This document shows positions 27,342 through 36,027 of a stretch of DNA of 64,000 nt, one piece after another. Source of the DNA: Pseudorhizobium flavum. Its GTDB lineage: Bacteria; Pseudomonadota; Alphaproteobacteria; Rhizobiales; Rhizobiaceae. Position 1 is the stretch's first letter, and each line of letters starts with the position of its first letter. Below the pieces are notes generated by a model that was not told where the DNA came from, ran no database searches, and saw only the letters and a program-made list of their open reading frames with translations. Where the stretch lies: positions 1 to 64,000 of the forward strand of contig NZ_LR723671.1 of assembly GCF_902502825.2 (NCBI RefSeq). The letters run 5' to 3'. A program made the position numbers and the translations under genes.

Positions 27342-28541
27342 ATGGATCAGACCGTGAAGGAAGGGGCCGTGGAATTCGCCATCGGCGAGGACTATCCCGA
27401 ACTGCGCGAGGGCGTGCGGGCGCTGTGCCACGAATATCCCAACAAGTACTGGCGCGACCTCGAAGGCCAGCCGCCCTCTTCAAGCTATCCGACGGAATTC
27501 GTCCAGGCGCTGACGGAGGCCGGCTATCTCGCCGCGCTCATCCCCAAGGAATATGGCGGCTGGGGCATGCCGATCCGCGCCGGCGCGGTGATCCTCGAGA
27601 CGATCCACCGCAGCGGCGCGGCCGCCGGCGCCTGCCATGCGCAGATGTACACGATGGGCACATTGCTGCGCCACGGCAGCGACGAGCAGAAGGCGGAATA
27701 CCTGCCGCGCATCGCACGGGGGGAACTGCGCCTCCAGGCCTTCGGCGTCACGGAGCCGACGACGGGCTCGGACACGACTCAGCTGAAGACCCGCGCCGAG
27801 CGCGACGGCGACAGCTATGTCGTCAACGGCCAGAAGATCTGGACCTCCCGCGCGGCCCACTCTGACCTGATGCTGCTTCTGGCGCGCACGACGCCGGCCG
27901 CGGAGGTCAAGCGCCGCACTGAGGGCGTCTCGGTCTTCCTTGTAGACATGCGAGCGGCGAAGCAGAACGGCATGGAGATCCGGCCGATCGACGCCATGGT
28001 CAACCACAATACCACCGAGGTGTTCTTCTCGGACGTGCGCATACCAGCCTCCGCGCTGATCGGACAGGAGGGGCAGGGCTTCCGCTATATCCTCGACGGC
28101 ATGAACGCGGAGCGCTGCCTGGTCTCGACGGAGGCAATCGGCAATGCCTGGTACTTCCTCGACAAGTTGACCGCCTATGCCCGCACCAACCCGCTGGCCG
28201 GCCCCGCCGCCGGCAATACCGGCTCGCTGGACCTTGCGATCGCCCGCGCCTATGCGCAGCTTCGCGCCGCCGATCTGATGGTGCGCAAGGCGACGGCGAT
28301 GTTCGATGCGGGCCTGCCCTGCGGGGCCGAGGCCAATTCGGGCAAGTATCTATCTGGCGAGGCCGTGTGGACTTGCTCCGACCTCTGCTTTTCGGCCTTC
28401 GGCATGGACGCCATCGATCCGCTGGCGGACGTGGAGCGGAAGTGGCGCGACACGCGTATGTCGCGCAACTCGCCCGTCTCGCCGAACATGATCAAGAACT
28501 TCATTTCGCAGCACGTTCTTGGTCTGCCCCGCTCCTACTGA
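27342..28541 (+). CDS. acyl-CoA dehydrogenase, likely catalytic member of a tandem pair
   Basis: Start at 27342 (MDQTVKEGAVEFAIGEDYPEL), 4 bp after the lyase stop; the frame open back to 27009 is a shadow. The 399 residues show the FAD/substrate motif FGVTEPTTGSDTTQLKTRA and GQKIWTSRAAHSDL. The Glu of DGMNAERCLVSTEAIGN sits where isovaleryl-CoA dehydrogenases keep their catalytic base. The usual YEG site is absent; the tail reads SRNSPVSPNMIKNFISQ. It is a close relative of the next gene (both have KYWRDLE and EYGG...P), suggesting a heteromeric enzyme. Confidence 0.9.
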   Translation: MDQTVKEGAVEFAIGEDYPELREGVRALCHEYPNKYWRDLEGQPPSSSYPTEFVQALTEAGYLAALIPKEYGGWGMPIRAGAVILETIHRSGAAAGACHAQMYTMGTLLRHGSDEQKAEYLPRIARGELRLQAFGVTEPTTGSDTTQLKTRAERDGDSYVVNGQKIWTSRAAHSDLMLLLARTTPAAEVKRRTEGVSVFLVDMRAAKQNGMEIRPIDAMVNHNTTEVFFSDVRIPASALIGQEGQGFRYILDGMNAERCLVSTEAIGNAWYFLDKLTAYARTNPLAGPAAGNTGSLDLAIARAYAQLRAADLMVRKATAMFDAGLPCGAEANSGKYLSGEAVWTCSDLCFSAFGMDAIDPLADVERKWRDTRMSRNSPVSPNMIKNFISQHVLGLPRSY

Positions 28542-28557
28542 CGACAGGTGAACAGTA

Positions 28558-29694
28558 ATGGTTGAGAAGCAACTAACGATTTCCTCGTCCAGTGAAACCG
28601 AGGACGACATTTCCCGCACCATCGCGGCGATCTGCGAGGATTTTCCGGGAAAGTACTGGCGCGACCTCGAAGATGCGCCGCTCGATGAGCGTTATCCCGA
28701 GGCCTTCGTCGCCGCCTTCGAGGCGGCGGGCTTCCTCGCGGCCGGCATTCCGGAAGAGTATGGGGGCGTTGGCCTGCCGATGAACAGCCTTGTCCGGATC
28801 GTGGAGACGATCCACGCCAATGGCTGCAACGGCGATGCTGTCGCGGAGCAGATCGCGCTGACGGCGTTCCTCTGCCGCCATGCAGCCTCGGCGGTCAAGG
28901 CCGCCGTTCTGCCGCGGCTTGCGGCGGGCGAGGCGCGGTTCCAGAGCCTTGCCATCTGGGAACCGGAAAGCGGCCGGCAGGTTGAGCGCATCGCCATGGC
29001 TGCCACGGCCGTCCATGACGGCTTCTCGCTTTCGGGAATGAAGCGCTGGGTGCGGTTCGCCGACCGTTCGAACTATAGCCTCGTGGCGGCGCGGACGGGC
29101 GAAGGTATCTCGCTGCTGCTGGTGAACCTTGCGGAAGCTGGCCACAGGATCACGGTCAGCCCGACAGCGGCGATGAACAATTTCGGCGGAGCCGAGTTGA
29201 CGTTCGACGCGGTATTCGTGCCGCAAGAGTGGGTCGTCGGCGACGCGGCGGCGCTGAGGGATCTGGAAGCCATCTCGGCTATCCTCGCGGCGGCGGCCGC
29301 CGCCGGATGCAGCCGCTTCTTCTCCCGCAAGGGCGTGCGCTATGCCAATGAGCGCGTCGTCTTCGGCAATCCCATCGGCAAGTACCAGGGCGTCCAGTTC
29401 CCGCTCGCCCAATGCTTCATGGAGAGCGAGGGCGCGCATCTGCTGCTTCAAGTGGCGCTCGCGCACTACGAGGCGGGGGAGGACTATCAACGTGAGGCGA
29501 TGCTGGCGCAGCATCTGGCGGTGCAGGCGGCCTGGGATTCAGCCGACGCAGCCTTCTCCACCCATGGCGGCTTCGCCTTCGCGCGCGAATACGATGTCGA
29601 GCGCAAGTGGCGCGAGGTCCGTTTCATGCGCAACGAGGCGACGGGCGCGCTGCGGCGGCTAGCCGAACGCATCCTCGACCGGACCTGCCCGTAA
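28558..29694 (+). CDS. acyl-CoA dehydrogenase-like protein with eroded FAD motif
   Basis: The 378-residue sister of the preceding gene (KYWRDLEDAPLDERYPEAF, then FLAAGIPEEYGGVGLPMN). The usual TEP.AGSD flavin loop is replaced by IWEPESGRQVERIAMAAT, and neither standard catalytic Glu is clear. STHGGFAFAREYDVERKWRE near the end keeps the fold signature. In actinobacterial steroid catabolism, adjacent ACAD genes form alpha2-beta2 heterotetramers with one degenerate partner, and this pair looks alike. It may be a structural subunit. The 16-bp gap to the previous gene fits co-translation. Confidence 0.85.
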   Translation: MVEKQLTISSSSETEDDISRTIAAICEDFPGKYWRDLEDAPLDERYPEAFVAAFEAAGFLAAGIPEEYGGVGLPMNSLVRIVETIHANGCNGDAVAEQIALTAFLCRHAASAVKAAVLPRLAAGEARFQSLAIWEPESGRQVERIAMAATAVHDGFSLSGMKRWVRFADRSNYSLVAARTGEGISLLLVNLAEAGHRITVSPTAAMNNFGGAELTFDAVFVPQEWVVGDAAALRDLEAISAILAAAAAAGCSRFFSRKGVRYANERVVFGNPIGKYQGVQFPLAQCFMESEGAHLLLQVALAHYEAGEDYQREAMLAQHLAVQAAWDSADAAFSTHGGFAFAREYDVERKWREVRFMRNEATGALRRLAERILDRTCP

Positions 29695-29725
29695 GGCCGG
29701 CGAACTCTCCAGGAAAGGTGAAGCA

Positions 29726-30508
29726 ATGGCATATGAACTAATTACCGTCGAAAAGAGCGGCCACGCGCTAGTCGTCACATTCAACCGCCCCGCCCAGCGC
29801 AACGCCATCAGCGTGGCGGTGATGGACGAGCTCACCGCGGCAGCCGAGGAAGCGGAGCGGGACAGCGAGGTGCGCGGCATCATCGTCACCGGAGGCGAGA
29901 ACTATTTTTCCGCCGGGGCGGACCTCAACGACGCACAGTCACTCTCCGATCCGGCCGGCACGATCGCCTATCTTAAGCGCTGGCATCGGCTGACGCGGGC
30001 TTTCGAGGAGCACAACAAGCCGGTCATTGCGGCCATTGAAGGGTTCTGCATGACGGGCGGCTGTGAATTCGCCATGGCCTGCGACATCCGCATCGGCGCG
30101 GAGGGTTCGACTTATGCGATCACCTCAGCTCGGATCGGCACGGTGGCGGGGGCCGGCGGCACGCAGCGCCTCGCCCGCCTCGTGGGCCCGGCCCGCGCGC
30201 TGGAATTCATGTTCGATGCCGACCCGATCGACGCGAAAGAAGCCCATCGCATCGGCCTCGTCAACAAGCTGGTTCCCAAGGGCGAGGCGCTGGCGGCGGC
30301 CAAGCGGCTGGTCGAGCACTATGCGACGCGCGCCCCGCTCAGCCACGCATTGATCAAGCACACGGTCTATACGGGGCTGCAGATGGATCTGGTCTCCAGC
30401 CTCGACTATGAGACCTTCATCGTGACCGCAGCCTATGCCAGCGAGGATCGCAAGGAGGGGATCAACGCCTTCTTCGAGAAGCGCGCGCCGCAATTCAAGG
30501 GACGCTGA
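29726..30508 (+). CDS. enoyl-CoA hydratase/isomerase family protein
   Basis: The 260-residue crotonase has the oxyanion loop FSAGADLNDAQSL and one catalytic Glu in MTGGCEFAMACDI. The second Glu position is lost: it reads ITSARIGTVAGAGGTQRL where hydratases have PE..LG. That pattern fits an isomerase, hydrolase or weak hydratase rather than a standard enoyl-CoA hydratase. RBS GAAAGG before the ATG. Middle of the 25508-32620 operon. Confidence 0.88.
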   Translation: MAYELITVEKSGHALVVTFNRPAQRNAISVAVMDELTAAAEEAERDSEVRGIIVTGGENYFSAGADLNDAQSLSDPAGTIAYLKRWHRLTRAFEEHNKPVIAAIEGFCMTGGCEFAMACDIRIGAEGSTYAITSARIGTVAGAGGTQRLARLVGPARALEFMFDADPIDAKEAHRIGLVNKLVPKGEALAAAKRLVEHYATRAPLSHALIKHTVYTGLQMDLVSSLDYETFIVTAAYASEDRKEGINAFFEKRAPQFKGR

Positions 30509-30519
30509 GAGAGAGCGCT

Positions 30520-31311
30520 ATGAACAGAGACTATACCGACATCATCTATACGGTCGAGGCCGGCGTGGCGAACATCGCGATCAACCGCCCGGACCGCCTG
30601 AACGCTTATCGCGAACAGACCTATGACGACGTGCTGGACGCGCTGCTCGATGCAGCTTGGGACAAGAACGTCGGCGTCATCGTCATTTCCGGCGTCGGCG
30701 GCAAGGCCTTCGGCGTCGGCGGCGACAGTGGCGTCAAGAAGGCGGATCGGCGGGGCCGGGGCATGCTGGGCGTGCCGATCGAGGAGATCCACAACGCCAT
30801 CCGCGACGCGCCGAAGCCTGTCATCGCCAAGGTCGATGGCTTTGCCATCGGCGGCGGCAATGTCATCGCAACCATCTGCGATCTCACCGTCGCCTCGGAG
30901 CATTCCCAGTTCGGCCAGGTGGGGCCAAAGGTTGGCTCCGTGGATCCCGGCTTCGGCACGGCCTATCTCGCGCGCATTGTCGGCGAGAAGAAAGCGCGGG
31001 AGATGTGGTATTTGTGCCGGCGCTACAGTGCTGAGGAGGCCATGCGCATGGGCCTCGTCAATGCGGTGGTGCCCGCCGACCGGCTCGACGCGGAGGTGGC
31101 GGAATGGTGTGCCATGATTCTGGAACGCAGCCCGACGGCGCTGGCGCTCGCCAAGCGCTCGTTCAACGCTGATACGGACAACATCCGCGGCATCGCCGGC
31201 ATGGGCATGCAGACGCTGATGCTCTACTACCAGACGGACGAGGCCAAGGAGGGCGGCAATGCCTTCCGCGAGAAGCGTAAGCCGGAGTTTCGCAGCAAAG
31301 CGATCTTCTAG
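30520..31311 (+). CDS. BadI-like cyclic beta-keto-acyl-CoA hydrolase (MenB/BadI branch of crotonases)
   Basis: The 263 residues follow the BadI/MenB pattern and not that of simple hydratases: FAIGGGNVIATICDLTVASE, then FGQVGPKVGSVDPGFGTAYL, then GEKKAREMWYLCRRYSAEEA. The C-terminal block is SPTALALAKRSFNADT followed by LMLYYQTDEAKEGGNAF. From memory, BadI of Rhodopseudomonas palustris (2-ketocyclohexanecarboxyl-CoA hydrolase, ring opening to pimeloyl-CoA) has nearly the same blocks. The Asp in GSVDPG and Tyr in LYYQTDE fit the known catalytic residues. It would open an alicyclic beta-keto-CoA to a dicarboxyl-CoA. It lies 11 bp after the previous crotonase. Confidence 0.8.
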   Translation: MNRDYTDIIYTVEAGVANIAINRPDRLNAYREQTYDDVLDALLDAAWDKNVGVIVISGVGGKAFGVGGDSGVKKADRRGRGMLGVPIEEIHNAIRDAPKPVIAKVDGFAIGGGNVIATICDLTVASEHSQFGQVGPKVGSVDPGFGTAYLARIVGEKKAREMWYLCRRYSAEEAMRMGLVNAVVPADRLDAEVAEWCAMILERSPTALALAKRSFNADTDNIRGIAGMGMQTLMLYYQTDEAKEGGNAFREKRKPEFRSKAIF

Positions 31312-31399
31312 AGCGACCGCGCAGAAACAGCAAAAGGAGAGAGTGTTTCCGCGATTCGAGGAGACCGCCCGCAGGGCCGTCCGCAGCAACGGATTTGAC

Positions 31400-32620
31400 A
31401 TGTACGACCTGCTGGGAGACTTGACGATTGTAGAAGGGGCCTCGTTCATCGCGGCACCGTCTTGCGCCCTGCATCTGGCGCAGATGGGGGCGAAGGTCAT
31501 CCGCTTCGACCCAATCGGCGGCGGTCCGGACCATCACCGCTGGCCGCAGAACCCGGCCGGGCACAGCCTTTACTGGGAGGGCCTTAACAAGGGCAAGCAG
31601 TCAATCGCCATCGACCTGCGGCGCCCGGAAGGGCGTGAGCTTGCGGTCGACATCGTCACCGCGCCGGGCAAGGGGCGAGGCCTCTTCGTCACGAACTATC
31701 CGGCGGCCGGCTTCCTCTCCCATGCGGCGCTTGTCTCGCGCCGCCCCGATCTCATAAGCCTGCGTGTGCAGGGCTGGAGCGACGGGCGCAACGGCGTCGA
31801 CTATACGGTCAACGCGGCGGTGGGCGTGCCGTTCCTGAGCGGCTCGTCCGAGCTTCTCGACGACCAGCCGGTCAACAGCGCGCTGCCGGCCTGGGATCTC
31901 CTCGGCGGGGCCTACGGCGCCTTCTGCCTGCTCGCCGCCGAACGACGACGGCGGGCGAGCGGCGATGGCGCGGAAATCCGCCTGGCGCTCAGCGACCTGG
32001 CGATCGGCTCGCTCGCCCATATGGGGCAGGTCGCCGAAGCGAGCCTCGGCGGTGCGCGCGGGCGCTACGGCAACGCGCTGTTCGGCGCCTTCGGGCGCGA
32101 TTTCGTGACGGCCGACGGGCAGCGCTGTATGGTGGTGGCGATCACGCCCCGGCAATGGAGCGGTCTCGTCGCGGCGCTGGGTCTCGGTGAGGCGGTCGTG
32201 GCGCTGGAAGGCGAACTCGGCGTCAGCTTCGCCACCGACGAGGGGCAGCGTTTCGTCCATCGAGACCGGCTCTTTCCGCTTTTCGAGGCGGCGTTCACCC
32301 GCGCCCCGTCCGCCACGCTGTTTCCGGCGCTGGAAGCGGCCGGCGTCTGCTGGGAGCTCTATCGCAGCCTGCCGGAGGCGATCGCGCAGGACCCGCGGCT
32401 CGTCACCCGCAACGATCTCTTTGCGCCGGTCGCCCATCCATCGGGCGAGACCTATCCGACTCCCGGCGCCATGGCGCGCCTGGCGGGCGAGGCGCCGGCA
32501 AGGCCGCTGCGCGCTCCGCGCATCGGCGAGCACAGTGAGGAAATCCTGTCGTCGGTGCTGGGACTTTCGGACGGCGAGATCGCCCGCCTCTTCGATCACG
32601 GAATCGTGACCGGTTCGTGA
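31400..32620 (+). CDS. class III CoA-transferase (CaiB/Frc) family protein
   Basis: Start at 31400 (MYDLLGDLTIVEGASFIAAP); a GTG at 31343 is an in-frame alternative. The 406 residues contain CALHLAQMGAKVIRFDPIGG, LYWEGLNKGKQSIAIDLRRP and SLRVQGWSDGRNGVDYTVNA, where the Asp of GVDYTVNA is the expected catalytic residue. The C-terminal lid segment is present. It ends the 25508 operon. Possible roles are acid activation or moving CoA between the two carboxyls of a dicarboxylate, as mesaconyl-CoA C1-C4 transferase does; the latter would be needed between the mcd-like and hydratase steps. Not distinguishable from sequence alone. Confidence 0.85.
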   Translation: MYDLLGDLTIVEGASFIAAPSCALHLAQMGAKVIRFDPIGGGPDHHRWPQNPAGHSLYWEGLNKGKQSIAIDLRRPEGRELAVDIVTAPGKGRGLFVTNYPAAGFLSHAALVSRRPDLISLRVQGWSDGRNGVDYTVNAAVGVPFLSGSSELLDDQPVNSALPAWDLLGGAYGAFCLLAAERRRRASGDGAEIRLALSDLAIGSLAHMGQVAEASLGGARGRYGNALFGAFGRDFVTADGQRCMVVAITPRQWSGLVAALGLGEAVVALEGELGVSFATDEGQRFVHRDRLFPLFEAAFTRAPSATLFPALEAAGVCWELYRSLPEAIAQDPRLVTRNDLFAPVAHPSGETYPTPGAMARLAGEAPARPLRAPRIGEHSEEILSSVLGLSDGEIARLFDHGIVTGS

Positions 32621-32641
32621 GCGATAAAACACCCAAAAAAT

Positions 32642-32653
32642 GAAACGTGTTCC
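32642..32653. promoter_or_regulatory. putative IclR operator, copy 4
   Basis: GAAACGTGTTCC with symmetric flanks AAAAT and ATTTT lies in the 229-bp gap between the 25508 operon and the substrate-binding-protein gene, 197 bp before its start. It matches the sites at 10948, 20192 and 25393 with two mismatched pairs. Confidence 0.6.
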
Positions 32654-32849
32654 ATTTTGCGATTTACGGGCAGTTTCCAGTCGACTAAAGTGCTGGGCAT
32701 AGAGAATGGCCGCGCATGCGAGGAAGGGTTCATGCGGCGGAAAACAATAGCAATAACGGGGAAGGGCCCGGACGAAACCGGGACGCAGAAACAATCAAAA
32801 TCGTTCGTTCGAAGAAATATCTGATCACACGACAAAGGGAGGTTGTCAT

Positions 32850-34079
32850 ATGATGAAATTCTGGAGATCCGCTATTCTTTCCGCTTCGGTCGTGCTTTGC
32901 ATGCCGGCCTATGCGCAGGAGACGTTCACTATCGGCGCGCCCGCTTCCTTGTCCGGCAAGTATGCAGACTACGGGAACCAGGCCAAGAACGGTGTGGAAA
33001 CCGCGATCGAAGTGTGGAAACAAGTGCACGGCGACAAGGTCGCAGGCCGACCCATCAATGTGCTGGTGCGCGATACGCAGTCCAACAACGCGACGACCGT
33101 TTCTTTGATAAACATGCTAATCGAGACCGACAAGGTGGACGTCATCGTCGGGCCGGACGGCTCCAACGTGGCGGCGGCGGCGGTTCCGCCATGGAAGAAA
33201 CAGGAAGATCGCCCTATCTGGTTCGCGCCCGGCGGCTCCAGTAGCGTGCTGGAGGAGGAAGTTGGTGTTGATCCCTATTTCTTCCATACCTATGCGTGGA
33301 CATATTACTACCACCAGAATACCTCGCAGGCCTTCAAGGAAATTATGGGTGCTGACAAGAAGGTGGCCTTCATCTACTCGGACGGCGCCTATGGTCGGGC
33401 CCATATCGACGACGCGAAGAAATATTTCGAGGAAGCGGGTTTTGAGATCGTTGCAAGCGAGTTGGTGCGTGAGGGAGCGACAGACTTCAATCCGACTTTG
33501 ATGCGGATCCGTGCGCGGCACCCCGATATCCTCTACCTGCTCGTACAGACGAACGATGCCGTACAATTGACCAAGCAGATTGCGGCCGCTCGACTTGATG
33601 TGTCTCTTCTCGTTGGCACGGCGCAGGTCCAGCTTTCTTCCTGGCAAGAGGCCGTTGGCGTTCAGCAGGAGTGCTGGACGGGCGTTACAACTTGGGTGTC
33701 CGGGCTCAAATATCCGGCCGACGAAAGAGAACCGAAGATTTTTCCCTCGGCCGCTGATTTCGAGAAGATGTGGATGGAGAAATACAAGAGGACCCCGGAT
33801 TTCTTGGAGGTAAGCTATTACATCTCGACCATGCTCGCGATGCTTGCGGCAGACGAGACCGGTTCAGTCGATCGCGAGGTCATGAAGGATTGGCTTGAGA
33901 AGCAGAACTATAATACGCCCCTCGGCGTCAGCAAATTCGAGAAGAGCCGGGTAGCCTTGCACCAGGCGTTCGGCACCATGGTCGTCTTCCAACGACAGAA
34001 GCAGGATGATGGCAGCTTCAAGAGCGTAATCGTTTATCCGAAAGAAGCCGCAACCGGCGACCTTAATCTCTGCAAGTGA
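32850..34079 (+). CDS. ABC transporter periplasmic substrate-binding protein (LivK/type I family)
   Basis: A clear signal peptide (basic MMKFWR, hydrophobic core, cleavage after AYA at residue 22) leads into ETFTIGAPASLSGKYADYGN. This is the start of a type I periplasmic-binding fold as in branched-chain amino-acid and carboxylate binders. The 409-residue length is normal. GGGAGG lies 9 bp upstream. LivHMFG follow directly, so it feeds that importer. Aromatic and organic acids are common ligands of this family outside amino acids; the neighbouring CoA genes favour an acid. The A/T-richer codons differ somewhat from the catabolic genes before it. Confidence 0.92.
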   Translation: MMKFWRSAILSASVVLCMPAYAQETFTIGAPASLSGKYADYGNQAKNGVETAIEVWKQVHGDKVAGRPINVLVRDTQSNNATTVSLINMLIETDKVDVIVGPDGSNVAAAAVPPWKKQEDRPIWFAPGGSSSVLEEEVGVDPYFFHTYAWTYYYHQNTSQAFKEIMGADKKVAFIYSDGAYGRAHIDDAKKYFEEAGFEIVASELVREGATDFNPTLMRIRARHPDILYLLVQTNDAVQLTKQIAAARLDVSLLVGTAQVQLSSWQEAVGVQQECWTGVTTWVSGLKYPADEREPKIFPSAADFEKMWMEKYKRTPDFLEVSYYISTMLAMLAADETGSVDREVMKDWLEKQNYNTPLGVSKFEKSRVALHQAFGTMVVFQRQKQDDGSFKSVIVYPKEAATGDLNLCK

Positions 34080-34135
34080 CGGTTCTCCCGGTGGCTTTCC
34101 GCCGGGAGCCGCATCAACCAGAACAAAGAGGAATT

Positions 34136-35020
34136 ATGATGGACCTGCTTCCTCAAGTCCTTGCCGATTCGCTTTTGCTTGCCGGCCTGTACTCGCTCAT
34201 GGCGGTTGGCATGTCGCTGAGTTTCGGCATCATCCGCATCGTCAATTTCGCCCATGGCGAAATGGTCATGCTGGGTGCCTATGGAGCCTATTGGCTCTTC
34301 GTCCTGCTCGGCCTCGACCCTCTCGTTGCGCTGCCACTCATCCTCGTCGCCGGCTTATGCCTTGGCTGGTTGTTGTTTCGCGTGGTCATTGTGAAGGTGC
34401 TCGAAGCACCGCATCTCAACCAGATCCTACTCACTTTTGGCGTTGGCCTGGTGATCCAGAACCTCGTCGTTATTCTCTGGAGCGCAAACGCCCGCTCGAC
34501 GACGCCGGAATATGCCACCGCATCCTGGATTCTCGGCGATCTCTTCCTGCCGCAGGGACGGGTAGTTGCCTTCGTCGTGGCCGCCGCGCTGATCGCGGCG
34601 CTTGTTGCCTGGCTCCACTGGTCGGAAGCCGGGCGGGCGACACGGGCGGTGGCGGAAAATTCCGCCGCCGCCACGCTGATGGGCATCAATGTGCGGAAGA
34701 TCTATGCTCTATCCTTCGGCGTGAGCAGCGCGCTCGGCGCGGCGACAGGTGTGATCGTCAGCTTTATCATCACTATCACGCCCCTCATGGGCTTCCCGAT
34801 CCTGATCAAGGCCGTAGCGATCGTCATTCTCGGCGGCCTCGGCAGCGTCGCCGGGGCGGTGATTGGCGCCTTCGTGCTCGCCACCGGCGAGACCTTCATG
34901 TCCTACTATATCTCCGACGGTGCCGGATGGGCCGAGGGCTTTGCCTTCGTGATCATCTTCGCCATCCTGCTGCTGCGGCCGCGGGGCGTTTTCGGGCAAG
35001 CTGTGGAGACCCATTCGTGA
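34136..35020 (+). CDS. livH: ABC transporter permease, LivH type
   Basis: The 294-residue membrane protein has about eight hydrophobic helices and the LivH signatures LYSLMAVGMSLSFGIIRIVN, FAHGEMVMLGAYGAYW and AVAIVILGGLGSVAGAVIGA. The start ATG at 34136 follows AAAGAGGAA; a second ATG comes immediately after. Its GTGA end overlaps the next permease start. It forms one half of the inner-membrane channel. Confidence 0.93.
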   Translation: MMDLLPQVLADSLLLAGLYSLMAVGMSLSFGIIRIVNFAHGEMVMLGAYGAYWLFVLLGLDPLVALPLILVAGLCLGWLLFRVVIVKVLEAPHLNQILLTFGVGLVIQNLVVILWSANARSTTPEYATASWILGDLFLPQGRVVAFVVAAALIAALVAWLHWSEAGRATRAVAENSAAATLMGINVRKIYALSFGVSSALGAATGVIVSFIITITPLMGFPILIKAVAIVILGGLGSVAGAVIGAFVLATGETFMSYYISDGAGWAEGFAFVIIFAILLLRPRGVFGQAVETHS

Positions 35021-36027
35021 ACGCACGTATTCTTTCCTCTTTCTCGCCGCAGGCCGAACAGGGCACGACCATCCCGCTCCTGCTGGTGGCGGGTCTGGTC
35101 GCGGCGGGTATCGCCCTCCTTCTCATCCCGTTCCTCGGCTCGCAGACGCTGGTCGACGTCACCTTCCGCACGTGCTCCCTCGTCATCCTGGCGGCGAGCT
35201 GGAACCTGATGGCGAGCGCCGGGCTGATCTCGCTCGGGCATTCCGCCTTCTTCGGCCTCGGCAGCTATGCTGGCATTCTCACGGCCAACCTGCTCGCCGT
35301 ACCCTTCTGGCTTTCTCTGGTGATCGCGCTTGTCGCGGGTGGGGTGCTCGGCCTGTCTCTGGCGCTGGTGACGGCGCGGCTGCGCGGCATCTTCTTCGCC
35401 ATCACCACTCTCGCCTTGTCCGAGGGGCTGCGCATCATTGCCGTCATGCTTCCGGACCTGACCGGCGGCGCGAAGGGCGCCTACCTCGCCGCCGCCAGCG
35501 TTCCGTCGCAGATGACGGTGAATGTCGCGATGAGCGTGGCCGCGATTCTCGCCTGCCTGGGCGTCGTCCTGGTTTTTCGCTCCCGATATTACTATGCCCT
35601 CAGGGCCATGCGCGCCAATGAACACGCGGCGCAGATGATCGGCATCTACCCGCTGAAGTATCGTGTCGGCATCACCGTTCTTTCCGGCGCCATGGCCTCG
35701 CTGGTCGGCGGCATCGAGGTCTGGCACGGCGGCTATCTAGATCCGGGCATCGCCTTCGACCTGCATGTCACCATCATGGCCCAGATCGCGCCGATCATCG
35801 GCGGCCTCTACACCATCGTCGGACCTGTCCTTGGTTCCGTGCTGACGATCTTTCTCGGCGATGCGACGCGCCTTGCCTTCGGCCATATCCCCGGTGCCAG
35901 CCTATTCGTCTTCGGCATCCTGCTGGTCGGCTGCGTACTTTACCTGCCCCACGGCCTCGTCGGCATCTTCACGCGCCTCGTGCGCTCGCGGGCCGCGCTG
36001 TCGCAGAAGAAGGAGGCCGTGCGATGA
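35017..36027 (+). CDS. livM: ABC transporter permease, LivM type
   Basis: Translation starts at a GTG (35017) overlapping the LivH stop. The 336-residue membrane protein carries the LivM features LILAASWNLMASAGLISLGH, SAFFGLGSYAGILTANLL and GTVVGPVLGS-like VGPVLGSVLTIFLGD. It pairs with LivH. The longer open frame upstream is a shadow of LivH. Confidence 0.93.
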   Translation: MNARILSSFSPQAEQGTTIPLLLVAGLVAAGIALLLIPFLGSQTLVDVTFRTCSLVILAASWNLMASAGLISLGHSAFFGLGSYAGILTANLLAVPFWLSLVIALVAGGVLGLSLALVTARLRGIFFAITTLALSEGLRIIAVMLPDLTGGAKGAYLAAASVPSQMTVNVAMSVAAILACLGVVLVFRSRYYYALRAMRANEHAAQMIGIYPLKYRVGITVLSGAMASLVGGIEVWHGGYLDPGIAFDLHVTIMAQIAPIIGGLYTIVGPVLGSVLTIFLGDATRLAFGHIPGASLFVFGILLVGCVLYLPHGLVGIFTRLVRSRAALSQKKEAVR

